The notes beneath the pieces were generated by a model, which saw only the letters and a program-made list of their open reading frames with translations, did no database searches and was not told where the DNA came from. A program made the position numbers and the translations under genes. From positions 93,250 through 157,249 of the forward strand of contig JAYSEK010000006.1 of NCBI GenBank assembly GCA_041913905.1: 64,000 nucleotides of DNA, written 5' to 3'. The stretch is from Roseateles_B sp041913905 (GTDB taxonomy: Bacteria > Pseudomonadota > Gammaproteobacteria > Burkholderiales > Burkholderiaceae_C). Shown in pieces: positions 1 to 12,700 of this stretch (position 1 is its first letter; each line of letters opens with the position of its first letter).

Positions 1-130
1 CGGTGAGTCCGCAGAGGTCCGCCAGGCGCTGGACCGGCCAGGCCTCCTCGGAGGCCGCATCCATGCGGTCCTTGGCCCGCAGCAGGCGGCGCAGCAGCTC
101 GGGGCTGAGAGAGCGGGAGGGGGCGGACAT
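1..130 (-). CDS. AraC-type HTH regulator, N-terminal part only
   Basis: The gene runs off the left edge of the window; only about 43 N-terminal residues are visible, beginning ATG at 128-130 on the minus strand. They read as an amphipathic helix (LLRRLLRAKDRMD) followed by WPVQRLADLCGLT, which resembles the first helices of the AraC DNA-binding domain, where one helix precedes the first helix-turn-helix. The helix-turn-helix sits at the very N-terminus, as in short AraC-like proteins whose effector domain lies behind it. The target is unknown. The family call is from pattern recognition of a short fragment, so it is moderate. Confidence 0.55.
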   Translation of the reverse strand, partial: MSAPSRSLSPELLRRLLRAKDRMDAASEEAWPVQRLADLCGLT

Positions 131-235
131 GCCAAGTCAGGGGCGCGGAGCCCGTTGCGAAAGCTCGGCAGCATCATAGGGTCTGGACCGATGGCGATCC
201 CCTGGGCACGGTGACGAAGCGTTTCCACTTGACGT

Positions 236-258
236 GAAAAAGGGGCCCGTGGCCCCTT
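236..258 (-). terminator. Rho-independent terminator of the PEP-CTERM gene
   Basis: On the minus strand a 7-bp GC stem (AGGGGCC / GGCCCCT, loop ACG) is followed by five T. It lies about 25 bases beyond the stop of the PEP-CTERM gene. Confidence 0.75.
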
Positions 259-282
259 GGATTCGGCACCGCGTGACGGCGC

Positions 283-900
283 TTATGCCGAGCGGCGACG
301 GCGAGCCAGGAGGCCCAGCGAGGCCAGCCCCACCAGGCTCCAGGTGGCCGGCTCGGGAACCTGCGAGGGTGCACCGGTCTGGCCGAAGAGGCGCACGGCG
401 TCGATCTCTTCCCAGGCTGCCTGGTCGTGCTCGGTGTTGACGTAGATCTTCAGCCCGACGGTGGCATAGGCGGTGGTGCTCCAGTTCACCAGGAAGTCGA
501 CCGGGCTGCCGGCCAGACTCGTGTCCTTGCCACTCCACACGGTATGCAGCAGGCCGTTCTGGTCCAGTGCATCCACTTGCGTCACGAAGCCATTGCCCCA
601 GGTCTCGCGGATCATCGCCCCGCTGGAGTACACCGGCGTGTCGAAGCCCAGGGTGAGGAACTGCATGCCGCCGTTGCGCTGGGCGGCGGCCCAGGAGGTG
701 GGAATGTCGCCGTAGTTCGTGGTGTCAGGCGCACCCAGGGTTTGGGCGGCAGACCAGCTGGTGCTGCTCCACTGGGAGCTGAAGCCTAGCACCTTGCTGG
801 CCCATTGGCTGACCGGAGCGGCCTGGGCGCTGGCGCCGAGCAGCACGCCGGCGCCAAGGGCGATGGCGCGCAGCGATGTCAGGCTGAGAAAGCGATTCAT
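283..900 (-). CDS. PEP-CTERM sorting-signal exported protein
   Basis: A 205-residue protein. The ATG at 898-900 is preferred over one 69 bases upstream because AGAGGTGAAC directly precedes it and the signal peptide then starts at the N-terminus (MNRFLSLTSLRAIALGAG, cleavage near AQA). The C-terminus carries a classic PEP-CTERM tripartite signal: VPEPATW, a hydrophobic helix (SLVGLASLGLLA) and the basic tail RRRRSA. In this family the signal is recognised and cut by an exosortase at the inner membrane, often linked to exopolysaccharide export. No exosortase is in the window. The middle of the protein is rich in Trp, Ser and Thr and has no recognised catalytic motif. A terminator lies downstream, so the gene is probably monocistronic. 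Confidence 0.85.
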   Translation of the reverse strand: MNRFLSLTSLRAIALGAGVLLGASAQAAPVSQWASKVLGFSSQWSSTSWSAAQTLGAPDTTNYGDIPTSWAAAQRNGGMQFLTLGFDTPVYSSGAMIRETWGNGFVTQVDALDQNGLLHTVWSGKDTSLAGSPVDFLVNWSTTAYATVGLKIYVNTEHDQAAWEEIDAVRLFGQTGAPSQVPEPATWSLVGLASLGLLARRRRSA

Positions 901-975
901 GTTCACCTCTGCTGTGTTCGGGGTATGGAAATGGTCGGCCCGGATTTTCCGCAGGGATCTGATGCGCACTCGATC

Positions 976-989
976 CCCCCGATCGGGGG
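976..989. promoter_or_regulatory. Perfect GC palindrome upstream of the PEP-CTERM gene
   Basis: CCCCCGATCGGGGG is a perfect 14-base palindrome 76 bases upstream of the PEP-CTERM start. It could be an operator or a leader hairpin. No protein can be assigned. Confidence 0.3.
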
Positions 990-1056
990 TTTGGGTGCTG
1001 AATCACGTAACTCTTTGTTTGATTGGGCGAGCTGCGCGCGGTGTGGCGCGAACAGC

Positions 1057-1086
1057 GTCCGGCAGCGCCCTCAGGCGCCGCCGGAC
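1057..1086 (-). terminator. Strong hairpin after the M16 protease, no U-tract
   Basis: A 13-bp stem with one mismatch (GTCCGGC.GCGCC pairing with GGCGC.GCCGGAC, loop CTCA) starts 9 bases past the M16 stop codon. No T-run follows on the minus strand, so it may stabilise the mRNA 3' end rather than terminate. Confidence 0.5.
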
Positions 1087-1094
1087 GGGACTCC

Positions 1095-3806
<2,712 letters not shown>

Positions 3807-3885
3807 GGTGGTGGCTGTGTTTGCAATCGCGCGGAGTGTGCGCCCCGCGCGGCGCGATGAAGGAAGTCAGAGGAGGGGGATGGGC

Positions 3886-4611
3886 TCAATGCATGGCCGC
3901 CCGCGCTTGCAGCATTTCATGCACGTCGTGACTCATCACGGCGAGGAAGGCGGCCAGCAGGAGGTAGTAGCTGCCGTACTCCCACTTCACGGCGGCGGGC
4001 ACGGCGTAGTAGCTCTGGCCCTCGGGGCTGTCGCTGCGGTACTTCCAGGCTTTCCAGAGCTGCGGCCAGGCCAGCACCGCCATCAGGATCAGCATGGGGC
4101 TGGGGCGCCACAGGAACAGCGCCACCAGCACCGGCACGCCCAGCAGCCAGATGCGGGGTGACAGCACGGCGGTGATGCGGCCGCCGTCAAAGGGCGAGAC
4201 CGGGATGAGGTTGAAGAGGTTGAGGAAGAAGCCGGCATAGGCAACGGCCAGCAGCCAGTCGGCGCCCCAGCTGCGCGCCAGCAGGTAGCAGACCGTGGCC
4301 CCCACCGTGCCCAGCAGCGGACCGCCCAGCCCCACGAAAGCCTCGGTCTGGGCGTCGTGCGGCAGCTGCTTGAGCTCGATCCACGCGCCCACGAAGGGGA
4401 TGAAGGTGGGCAGCCCCACCTCCAGGCCCTTGTGGCGCGCGGCCAGGTAGTGGCCCATCTCGTGCACGAACAGCAGGGCGATGAAGCCGGCGGCATAGCG
4501 CCAGCCATAGAGCATGGCGTAGACCGCCAGGGCCAGCAGCATGCTGCCGCCGGACAGCAGCAGCTTGCCCAGCTTCAGGCCCGAGAACAGCAGCAGGATG
4601 AGCTTGATCAT
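3886..4611 (-). CDS. M50-type membrane metalloprotease (site-2-protease-like)
   Basis: A 241-residue polytopic membrane protein. The zinc motif HEMGH is at residues 50-54 within a transmembrane helix, and the second conserved motif of the M50 family, NLFNLIPVSPFDGG, is at 131-144 and supplies the Asp ligand. There are about five hydrophobic segments and no PDZ domain, so it is a minimal S2P like the SpoIVFB/YdhA-like group rather than RseP. Members cut substrates within the membrane. The ATG overlaps the TGA of the upstream DUF2167 gene in an ATGA junction, so the two are translated together and the DUF2167 protein is the best candidate partner or substrate. The stop is at 3886, 80 bases before the M16 gene start. 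Confidence 0.88.
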   Translation of the reverse strand: MIKLILLLFSGLKLGKLLLSGGSMLLALAVYAMLYGWRYAAGFIALLFVHEMGHYLAARHKGLEVGLPTFIPFVGAWIELKQLPHDAQTEAFVGLGGPLLGTVGATVCYLLARSWGADWLLAVAYAGFFLNLFNLIPVSPFDGGRITAVLSPRIWLLGVPVLVALFLWRPSPMLILMAVLAWPQLWKAWKYRSDSPEGQSYYAVPAAVKWEYGSYYLLLAAFLAVMSHDVHEMLQARAAMH

Positions 4612-5579
4612 TCGACCTTGGCCGGAGCGCTTGAATCAGCCTGCGTCATCGGCAGCGTGGTCTGGTGCGCGTCCGCCGCCTCCGGCTTGGGCTTGCGCTT
4701 GAAGAACTTGAGGATGGCGCCGCCGAAGGCCACGACCGCCAGGATGGCGATCTTGGCGAACTTGGCCAGGAAGGCAAAGATCAGCGCGAAGAAGCCCAGC
4801 TTTTTCGCCCCCACGCCCAGCACCAGCGCGGCCAGGCCGTACTCGGCGACCTTGTCGGTGCTGCTGTTGAAGTCGGCATAGCGCTTGCCGTCGTTGAAGT
4901 CCAGGGCGCCGAGCAGGGCCTGCGCTTCGGTCTTGTGCTGATCCAGGTTCTTGAGATCGGTGACCAGATTCAGGCTCAGGTAGCCTTCGCGGCCCAGCGC
5001 ATAGGTGTTGTAGTTCACGCCCTGCTCCTCGTCTGCCGGCGCGCCCTTGCTCCGCGAACTCAGGGCCCAGACCAGGCGGTGGGAGTCTGCGGCGTAGGCG
5101 GGCCTTTCCGCCCATCCCACGATCTCCAGTTCGGGCACGCCCATCTTGGCGCGCTCCTTGTTGCTGGCTTCGGTGCCCTCGCGGTAGGACTTCAGCAGTT
5201 CGTCGGCGTTCCAGTCCCGGGCGTCGTCATCCTTGATGTAGCCGGCGCCCTCGTAGCGCAGCACGGCAAACCAGCCGCCGCCGCCCTCGGGGAAGACCAG
5301 GCCGAGCAGGTCGCTGTAGTCACCCGGATTGCCCATGGCGCGCATGAGCTTGGCGGCGTGGGGCTGAGGGATGAAGACTTTGCCATTGGGCAGGTGCAAA
5401 ACCGCTTGCGACGCCAGCGGCACGTCATGGGGGCCGCTGGTGGCGGCTTGCTTGGCCTCTGCGAAGACCTTGTCGGCGGCATCGGAGGCCTCGTCGGCCA
5501 GGGCGGGTCGCGACAACAGGGCCAGGGGAAGGCCGAGCAGGCATGCGGCGACGGCGCGCCGCCAGAAATTCTTGGTCAT
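4608..5579 (-). CDS. DUF2167 membrane-anchored protein
   Basis: A 323-residue protein. An N-terminal signal peptide (cleavage near PALADEA) is followed by a soluble domain with DUF2167 features: FPEGGGGWFAVLRYEGAGYIKDDDARDWNADELL, the block VPELEIVGWAERPAYA, then ALSSRSKG and YALGREGYLSLNLVTDL. The C-terminus (about residues 250-297) is a double hydrophobic segment ending in basic residues. It is therefore periplasmic with a C-terminal membrane anchor. The family has no established biochemical function. The downstream M50 protease overlaps it by 4 bases. The start at 5577-5579 is preceded by GGGAGGATCTC, a good ribosome site. Confidence 0.85.
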   Translation of the reverse strand: MTKNFWRRAVAACLLGLPLALLSRPALADEASDAADKVFAEAKQAATSGPHDVPLASQAVLHLPNGKVFIPQPHAAKLMRAMGNPGDYSDLLGLVFPEGGGGWFAVLRYEGAGYIKDDDARDWNADELLKSYREGTEASNKERAKMGVPELEIVGWAERPAYAADSHRLVWALSSRSKGAPADEEQGVNYNTYALGREGYLSLNLVTDLKNLDQHKTEAQALLGALDFNDGKRYADFNSSTDKVAEYGLAALVLGVGAKKLGFFALIFAFLAKFAKIAILAVVAFGGAILKFFKRKPKPEAADAHQTTLPMTQADSSAPAKVE

Positions 5580-5722
5580 GAGATCCTCCCTGCGGCAGTG
5601 GTGCCGCTTGTGACTATTTGACTGGGTGATGCTTACGGCAGCGGCAGTCTAGCAAGCGCTCGGAAGCGCGCCGGCCCGAGCCCGGCCGGACGGGGCGCTC
5701 GCCGGATGCCGTCCATGCGCAT

Positions 5723-7750
5723 TCACCGTGCCGCACGTTCGTAGCGGTAGGGTGTGCTGGCAAAGCGCCGGTCTGGCGTGGCCATGGCATGACCGCCTTC
5801 GATCACCATCAGTCCGGCCTTGTCGGCGCTGAGCGCATGCCACTGGAGCAGGAAATCGGTGGTCTCGTTGCCCAGGCGGACCAGCAGGGCGCCGTCGCCT
5901 GCCAGCGACCAGCTGCCCTGGTAGGCGTCATGGTGCGTCAGCAGGCTGGCACTGCCGTCTTCGCGCAGATGCAAGGTCCGCACGAGACGGCCGATGCGCC
6001 ATTCGCCGATCAGGTCCTTGCGCTGCCATTGGAACGCCGGATCCTGCACATAGGCTTCGCCCAGGCTCGCGCCCTGCCCTTGCGGACCCTCGTAAAGGGT
6101 GTGCATGACGAACTGCCGGCTGGTGCTGCGCTGCATCAGCTGCAGACGCCAGCGCTGGCTGCTGCCGTTCTCCACCAGCAGGTCGCCGTCGTCCAGACGC
6201 CAACGCCAGCTGCGGCCGGCGATACTGCCGTCGGCCTTCAACTCCAGTGGCGCGGCCAGCAGCGGGCCGGCGCCGGCATGGGCCTGGAGTTCCTGCGTCT
6301 CGGCGATCGGAAGGAACCAGCGGCCGGGGATGTCGGCGGCTTGCAGTGCCTGCGGTGCCCCGCTCAGCCCCAGGCTCAGCTGTTCGCCCTGGACGGCGCT
6401 GCCATCGTCCGCGCTGCAGTCGAACTGACTGGCACAGATGCGCAGCTGCAGCACATCGCCGAATGCGAAGCGCCCCAGGCGTCGCACGGACTGCAGGTAC
6501 TCGTGGTAGGGCAGGTCGAAGATATCCGTGCCGGCGGCCTGCTCGGTACCGCTGCCGCTGAGATGCAGGACGCCCTTGCCGTTGATCTCCCAGCGCAGGG
6601 CGGCATGGGCGGCAGGAAAGCTTTGGCGCGGCCGCAACTGCCCCTGCCCATTCGGGCCCAGGGTGAGGGTGGCGCTGTTCTTGGCCGTACCAAACACGGG
6701 TGCCTGGTCCAGCGCCGTGAGCGGACCGAGGATGTAGCGCGCCGGCAGCGTTTCTGCACTGAAGGGGCTGCGCGACAGCAGGGCGGTCTGGGCGTCCTGC
6801 TGCATGCGGGCGAGCGTGTCGCCGAGCGCGGCCTGTGCGGCCAGGCGGAACTGGCGCAGGCCCGTTTCATCAGCCAGCAACTGTGCTAGGGTGCTCACGC
6901 CGGTCGGCAGGGGCAGCAGCCCTTGCTGCGCGGCCTGGATCAGTGCGGTGCGATCGCCGACGCCATCCAATGAATAGCCGGACATCGCACGACGCAAGGC
7001 CAGCTCGTCCGGGAGACTGTCTTGCTGAGTCAGGCTTCGGTGCTGGCTGAACAGAAGGGCGGATTCAGCGATGCTCCATTCATCCACCTGCAGGGCAGAA
7101 AGGCGGCCGGCATCTAGGCGATGCGCTGTGCCGCCCAGGCTCAGCAGCGTGTCGCCGGCTGCCAGGTAAAGCTCGGCACGGTCGCGAGGATGGGCAGCGT
7201 CCTCCTTCAGGCGCAGGCGCATCAGGCGCCCCAGCCGGGCACTGTCAGAGAACCACAGCTGCACGCTGTAGGCGCCTTTTGCATCGGTCTGGACGCTGGC
7301 CACGGCGTCGTCTCCGGCGAGCACTTCCAGGGTGCGCTGCGCCTGCACCTGGCCGGCCAGCAAGACCTGACCCTCCAGCTTGAGTCCTTGGCGCAAGGTG
7401 AGCGCGACGGTGGCCTGCCGAGTGCTGCCCTGAGCGTCACGCACCTGGTACGTGAAGCGGTCCTGACCCAGGGCTCCGCTTCTCGGGAGGTAGCGGAGCT
7501 TGCCAGCCTCAATGCTGGCCATGCCGAGTCCGGGAGGCTGTACGGACACCAGTTCGAGGCCCTGACCCTGGTCATTGGCCAGCACGTCGAGGAGCAGCGG
7601 GGCGCCATCGTCCACCGTGGCGCTGTCGTCCCTTGCTGTCAGTGCGGGCGCCAGGCTGTCACCGCCGGAACCGCATGCGGCGAGCGCAAGCAGTCCGGCA
7701 AGCAGGAATGGGCCGGACAGCGATTGCCACCGGCGAGAACGCAGGTCCAT
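5723..7750 (-). CDS. Large lipoprotein with an N-terminal cadherin/Ig-like domain
   Basis: A 675-residue protein. The ATG at 7748-7750 is chosen because GGAGGAGAC precedes it and it gives a lipoprotein signal (FLLAGLLALAAC, lipobox LAAC). Residues of about 30-115 match the repeated cadherin-like/Ig-like module found in surface proteins (DVLANDQGQGLELVSV, RYLPRSGALGQDRFTYQVRDAQG). A carboxypeptidase-like carrier region may follow (VLLAGQVQAQRTLEVLAGDDAVASVQTDAKGAYSV in short pieces). The remaining 450 residues are mostly predicted beta strand and are not recognised. It is probably anchored to the outer membrane. It is divergent from an S41 protease lipoprotein whose precursor has a similar Gly/Ser linker after the lipid Cys; no functional link is shown. 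Confidence 0.75.
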   Translation of the reverse strand: MDLRSRRWQSLSGPFLLAGLLALAACGSGGDSLAPALTARDDSATVDDGAPLLLDVLANDQGQGLELVSVQPPGLGMASIEAGKLRYLPRSGALGQDRFTYQVRDAQGSTRQATVALTLRQGLKLEGQVLLAGQVQAQRTLEVLAGDDAVASVQTDAKGAYSVQLWFSDSARLGRLMRLRLKEDAAHPRDRAELYLAAGDTLLSLGGTAHRLDAGRLSALQVDEWSIAESALLFSQHRSLTQQDSLPDELALRRAMSGYSLDGVGDRTALIQAAQQGLLPLPTGVSTLAQLLADETGLRQFRLAAQAALGDTLARMQQDAQTALLSRSPFSAETLPARYILGPLTALDQAPVFGTAKNSATLTLGPNGQGQLRPRQSFPAAHAALRWEINGKGVLHLSGSGTEQAAGTDIFDLPYHEYLQSVRRLGRFAFGDVLQLRICASQFDCSADDGSAVQGEQLSLGLSGAPQALQAADIPGRWFLPIAETQELQAHAGAGPLLAAPLELKADGSIAGRSWRWRLDDGDLLVENGSSQRWRLQLMQRSTSRQFVMHTLYEGPQGQGASLGEAYVQDPAFQWQRKDLIGEWRIGRLVRTLHLREDGSASLLTHHDAYQGSWSLAGDGALLVRLGNETTDFLLQWHALSADKAGLMVIEGGHAMATPDRRFASTPYRYERAAR

Positions 7751-8067
7751 CAAAATGTCTCCTCCATGACGACCCGCGGCGCGGGTACGGATGCGCGGGA
7801 TCCCTCCCCAGGGCCCCGGCACGGCCAGGAGCCTAGCCCCAATGCCGCTGTATTTTGTTGCTGCCCGCGGCAGCTAAGGGGCATCCCCGCTAGCGGAAAC
7901 CCGCAGTCATCCTGCGCTCCCGGCGGCAGTGTTTGTGCGATATTCGCCCGCTTTGGGTGCTGAGAGCAGGGGCTCGGTGTCAAATCGTGGGCCCGGTCGG
8001 CAAGGGTCGACCGCCTCGATGTAAACCCCGTGCCAGGCGCCTCAGAGCGGCGGCACCAGGAGGATGG
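7751..8067. other. Divergent intergenic region between two lipoprotein genes
   Basis: These 317 bases hold the 5' ends of the divergent lipoprotein and S41 genes and so presumably both promoters. No convincing -35/-10 pair, tRNA or repeat is seen. In-frame extensions of both genes into this region lack ribosome sites and signal-peptide logic. Confidence 0.5.
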
Positions 8068-9678
8068 ATGAACTTTCGAATGAAGTGGACGGTGCTGGCC
8101 GCCGTATTGAGCGTCAGCGGTCTCTTGAGTGGCTGCGGCGGTGGTGGCGGTGCCCATTCCGGCACCCCGGTGTTCGGACCGGTGCCCGGGGACAACTCAC
8201 CGTCCTCCCCATCCACCCCGGCTGACAACAGCCCCTTGCAACCCAGCGCCAGCTACGCGCAACAGTGCGCACCCGAGAACACGCTGGCCACGCCGGGCAG
8301 CCGCAATGGCAGCCTCAGCGTGGAAAAGCAGTGGATGCGCTCCTATTTTGACGAGGCCTATCTGTGGCGCGAGGCCGTGCCCAGCGTCAATCCCAACGAC
8401 CTGATCTTCAGCAACAAGGCTGACGTGCAAGGTTCGCTGGAGGCCTACTTCAACGCCCTGCGCAGTCCGGCGCTGACGCCCAGCGGCGCGCGTCAGGACC
8501 GTTTCAGCTTCATGATTTCCACGGCCAAGTGGCAGCAGATGACCCAGGCCGGCGTGGACGCCGGCTTCGGCATCGAGTGGACCATGGCCTCACCGACGCC
8601 GCCGCGCGGCATCCGCATCGCCTATGTGATGCCTAACAGCCCAGCTCAGCGCGCCGGCCTCAGGCGCGGCGATACGCTGGTGACAGTGAACGGGGTGTCG
8701 GCGGACGCCAATGACCAGGCCGGCGTCGACATGCTCAACAGCATGATGAGCCCCGACCAGTTCAACCAGCGCTTCGACTTCATCTTCAGCCGCGCGGGCT
8801 CGCCCAATGTGCAGGCCAGCCTGCTCAGTGCCGAGGTGGAGACCCAGCCGGTGACCCTGGACGAGGTGCTGACCGGCGCCGACGGACGCAAAGTCGGCCA
8901 CCTCATCTTCAACACCCACATCGCCAAGGGCGAGATCCAGCTGATCGACGCCATGACCCGCTTCCAGCAGGCCGGTGTTTCGGATCTCGTGGTGGACCTG
9001 CGCTACAACGGTGGCGGCCTGCTCTTCATGGCCTCGCAGCTGGCCTATATGGTGGCCGGTTCGCAGCAGACGGCCGGCAAGGACTTCGAGCGCAGCCGCT
9101 ACAACAGCCTGCGCCAGGCCACGAAGGGCCACGCCACCCCCTTCTACGACACGTCGTGTCTGCTGGACACGTCCTTCAAGTGCACCCAGGAGCGCCCGCT
9201 GCCCTCGCTGAATCTCAAGCGCGTCTACGTGCTGGCCCAGCGTGGCACCTGCTCGGCCAGCGAGGCATTCATCAACGGCCTGCGGGGCGTGGACGTGGAG
9301 GTGGTGCTGATCGGCGGCAAGACCTGCGGCAAGCCCTACGGCTTCACCGCCAAGGACAACTGCGGCAATTCCTATTTCCCCATCGAGTTCAGCGGCACCA
9401 ACAACAAGGGCTTTGGCGACTACGCCGACGGCTTCATCCCGGCTGGCAGCGGGCCCACGGGCGTGCCCGGCTGCGTGGTCAGCGACGACCTGGGCCATGA
9501 GCTGTCTAGCCCCAGCGAAGCGATGCTGGCGGCAGCACTGCAGCACCGCATCAGCGGCAGCTGCCCGGCCCAGGCGCCGAGCGCACGGCCGGCCAGCGCC
9601 AAGCCGCGCCCAGGTGACGTGGCCCTGGAGCTGAAGCGCTCGCCGCTGCGCAGCAACGCCTTCCGCCTGCCGCGCTGA
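8068..9678 (+). CDS. S41-family serine protease lipoprotein with PDZ domain
   Basis: A 536-residue protein. The start at 8068 follows AGGAGGATGG and gives a lipoprotein signal (VLSVSGLLSGC, lipid Cys23) and a Gly-rich linker. The order is: a linker, an S41 N-terminal helical region (SVEKQWMRSYFDEAYLWREAV), a PDZ domain (around residues 165-235, IRIAYVMPNSPAQRAGLRRGDTL), and the tail-specific-protease core with VVDLRYNGGG and the nucleophile region GTCSASEAF. The Lys of the Ser-Lys dyad likely lies in GGKTCGKPYG. Relatives of the CtpA/Tsp type trim proteins in the periplasm. Several Cys in the C-terminal third (TSCLLD, FKCTQE, KTCGK, DNCGN, PGCVV) suggest disulfides. The gene is convergent with the oxidoreductase gene and shares its terminator. 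Confidence 0.9.
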   Translation: MNFRMKWTVLAAVLSVSGLLSGCGGGGGAHSGTPVFGPVPGDNSPSSPSTPADNSPLQPSASYAQQCAPENTLATPGSRNGSLSVEKQWMRSYFDEAYLWREAVPSVNPNDLIFSNKADVQGSLEAYFNALRSPALTPSGARQDRFSFMISTAKWQQMTQAGVDAGFGIEWTMASPTPPRGIRIAYVMPNSPAQRAGLRRGDTLVTVNGVSADANDQAGVDMLNSMMSPDQFNQRFDFIFSRAGSPNVQASLLSAEVETQPVTLDEVLTGADGRKVGHLIFNTHIAKGEIQLIDAMTRFQQAGVSDLVVDLRYNGGGLLFMASQLAYMVAGSQQTAGKDFERSRYNSLRQATKGHATPFYDTSCLLDTSFKCTQERPLPSLNLKRVYVLAQRGTCSASEAFINGLRGVDVEVVLIGGKTCGKPYGFTAKDNCGNSYFPIEFSGTNNKGFGDYADGFIPAGSGPTGVPGCVVSDDLGHELSSPSEAMLAAALQHRISGSCPAQAPSARPASAKPRPGDVALELKRSPLRSNAFRLPR

Positions 9679-9704
9679 GCCTGGTCAGGGCAGGAAAGCA
9701 AAAA

Positions 9705-9730
9705 GCCCGCAAGCCGTCAGGCCTGCGGGC
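9705..9730. terminator. Bidirectional terminator between convergent genes
   Basis: An 11-bp stem with one mismatch (GCCCGCAAGCC / GGCCTGCGGGC, loop GTCA). AAAA lies on its left and TTTCTT on its right, so it can stop transcription from both sides. It sits between the convergent S41 and oxidoreductase genes. Confidence 0.8.
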
Positions 9731-9755
9731 TTTCTTCATGGTGCCGAGCGCTTGA

Positions 9756-12700
9756 TCAGGCGGCCTGCCACTGCTTCATCAGGCCGTCCCACTTGGCGCG
9801 GGCGGCCTTCACATGGCGCTCCTTCACATGGCCGTAACCGCGGATCTCTTCCGGGATGCGGGCGATGTCGGCCGCCAAGGCCAGTCGATCGGCCGTCAGG
9901 CCCTTGGCCAGCAGCTGCTCGATGCTGGCGCGGTAGTCCTGGATCAGCTGGCGTTCCATCCTGCGCTCGGCGGTGTAGCCGAAGATATCCAACGCCGTGC
10001 CGCGCAGGCCCTTCAACTTGGCCAGCACGCTGAAGGCCGGACGGACCCAGCCGCCCATCTGCTGCTTGACGAGCTCGCCCTTCTCGTTCTTCTTGGCCAG
10101 CAGCGGCGGGGCCAGGTGGTGGACGATCTTGTAGTCGCCTTCAAACTGCGCGGCGATCTTCTCGACGAACTTCTTGTCGCTGTGCAGGCGGGCGACCTCG
10201 TACTCGTCCTTGTAGGCCATCAGCTTGAACAGGTAGCGGGCCACGGCCTCGGACAGGCGCGTGCTGTTCAGCGGCTTCTCGGCGGCGCGGACCTTGTCGA
10301 CGAAGGTCTGGTACTGCGCCGCGTAGGCGGCGTTCTGGTAGTCGGTCAGGAAGGCCACGCGCTTGGCGACCATCTCGTCCAGGCTGTCGCGCTTGACGAA
10401 GCTGATGACCTGCTGCGCGGCGAACAGGGCCTGCACCGAAGCGAGGTCATGCGCGCAGCGGCGGCCCCATTCGAAGGCGGCCTTGTTGTTGTCGATCTGC
10501 ACGCCGTTCAACTCGATGGCACGCATCAGCGCTGCGTGGCTCAGCGGGATGCGGCCCTGCTGCCAGGCGTAGCCCAGCATCAGCGGGTTGGTGTAGAGCG
10601 AATCGCCCAGCAGCTTGACGGCCACTTCTTCAGCGTCAAAGGCGCGGAAGTGGTCGGCACCCACGGCCTTGGCCACGGCGGCCTCGCAGGCGGCGCCGGG
10701 GAAGCTCCAGTCGGCGTTGTTCACGAGGGTCGCGGTCGGCGAGCCGTGGGTGTTCAGCGCGACGAAGGTGCGGCCTTCACGCATCACGGCCAGCGTGGTC
10801 TTGTTGGCGGCCACGATGGAATCGCAGGCGATCACCAGCTGGGCCTCGGCCGTGCCGACCTTGGTGCAGTGGATGTCTTCCGCGCGGTTGGCGATCTGGA
10901 TGTGGCTCCAGGTCGCGCCGCCCTTCTGCGCCAGCCCGGCGGCGTCCTGCGTGATGACGCCCTTGCCTTCCAGGTGGGCGGCCATGCCCAGCAGCTGGCC
11001 GATGGTGATCACGCCCGTGCCGCCCACGCCGGCGACCACGATGCCCCAGGCCTCGGTGGCATTGGGAATGCTCGGCTCGGGCAGCGCACCCAGCTTCGAG
11101 TCAAAGGGCGAGACGCGCTTGTCCTTCTTGGGCTTCTTCAGCTCGCCGCCCTCGATGGTGACGAAGCTGGGGCAGAAGCCCTTCACGCAGCTGAAGTCCT
11201 TGTTGCAGGTGTTCTGGTTGATCTGGCGCTTGCGGCCGAACTCGGTCTCCAGCGGCTCGATGGACAGGCAGTTGGACTGGATGGAGCAGTCGCCACAGCC
11301 TTCGCAGACCAGTTCGTTGATCACCGTGCGCTTGGCCGGATCGACCAGCTTGCCGCGCTTGCGGCGGCGGCGCTTCTCGGTGGCGCAAGTCTGGTCGTAG
11401 ATGATGGCCGTGGTGCCGGGGATCTCGCGGAATTCGCGCTGGATGTGGTCCAGCTCGTCGCGATGGTGCACGGTCACCCCGGCCAGCAGCGCCACGCCGT
11501 TGTACTTCTCGGGCTCGTCGGTGACGATGACCAGCTTCTTCACGCCCTCGGCGATCAGGCTCTGCATGATCTGCAGCACCGTGTGACCCTCGGGCCGCTC
11601 GCCGACCTGCTGGCCGCCGGTCATGGCGACCGCGTCGTTGTAGAGGATCTTGTAGGTGATGTTCACGCCCGAGGCGATGGACTGGCGGATGGCCAGGATG
11701 CCCGAGTGGAAGTAGGTGCCGTCACCGAGGTTGGAGAAGATGTGCTTCTCGTTGGTGAACCACTGCTGGCCGGTCCAGGTCACGCCCTCGCCGCCCATCT
11801 GGGTGAAGGTGGCGGTGTTGCGGCCAGGCATCCAGGTGACCATGTAGTGGCAGCCGATGCCGCCCACGGCGCGCGAGCCATCCGGCACGCGGGTGGAGGT
11901 GTTGTGCGGGCAGCCCGAGCAGAACCAGGGCGTGCGGTCGGCGCCGCCGGCGGTCTTCTCTTCGGCCTTGAGGGCGTTTTCCTTGGCGTCGATGATGGCC
12001 ACGCGGGCATCGAGGCGGGCGGCGATGTCGGCATCCACGCCCAGCTTCTTCAGGCGCTTGGCGATGGCGCGGGCGATGATGGCCGGCGTCAGGTCGGCCT
12101 GCGGACGCAGCAGCCAGTTCTTGCTGGGGTTGGGCAGGCCCCATTCACCACCCATGCCGCCCTCGGCGTCATCGTCGAACTTGCCCAGCACGTGCGGGCG
12201 CACGTCCGGGCGCCAGTTGTAGAGCTGTTCCTTGATCTGGTATTCGATGACCTGGCGCTTTTCCTCGATCACGAGGATTTCCTGCAGGCCGGTCGCGAAG
12301 TCGCGGGTGATGTTGGCCTCCAGCGGCCACACCACGTTGACCTTGTGCAGGCGGATGCCCAGACGGCGGCAGGTGTCGTCCTCCAGCCCCAGGTCGTGCA
12401 GGGCCTGGCGCGTGTCATTCCAGGCCTTGCCGGAGGCGATCAGGCCCAGGCGGTCGTTCGGCGTGGCGATGACGTTGTAGTTGAGCTTGTTGGCGCGCAC
12501 ATAGGCCAGGGCGGCGTACCACTTGTGGTCCATCATCCGCGCTTCCTGGTCCAGGGGCGGATCCGGCCAGCGGATGTGCAGGCCGCCGGCGGGCATGGGG
12601 AAATCGTCCGGCGTGATGATCTGCACACGGTCCGGGTCGACACTGACGCTGGCGCCCGATTCGACGATTTCCTGAATCGTCTTCATGCCGGACCACAGGC

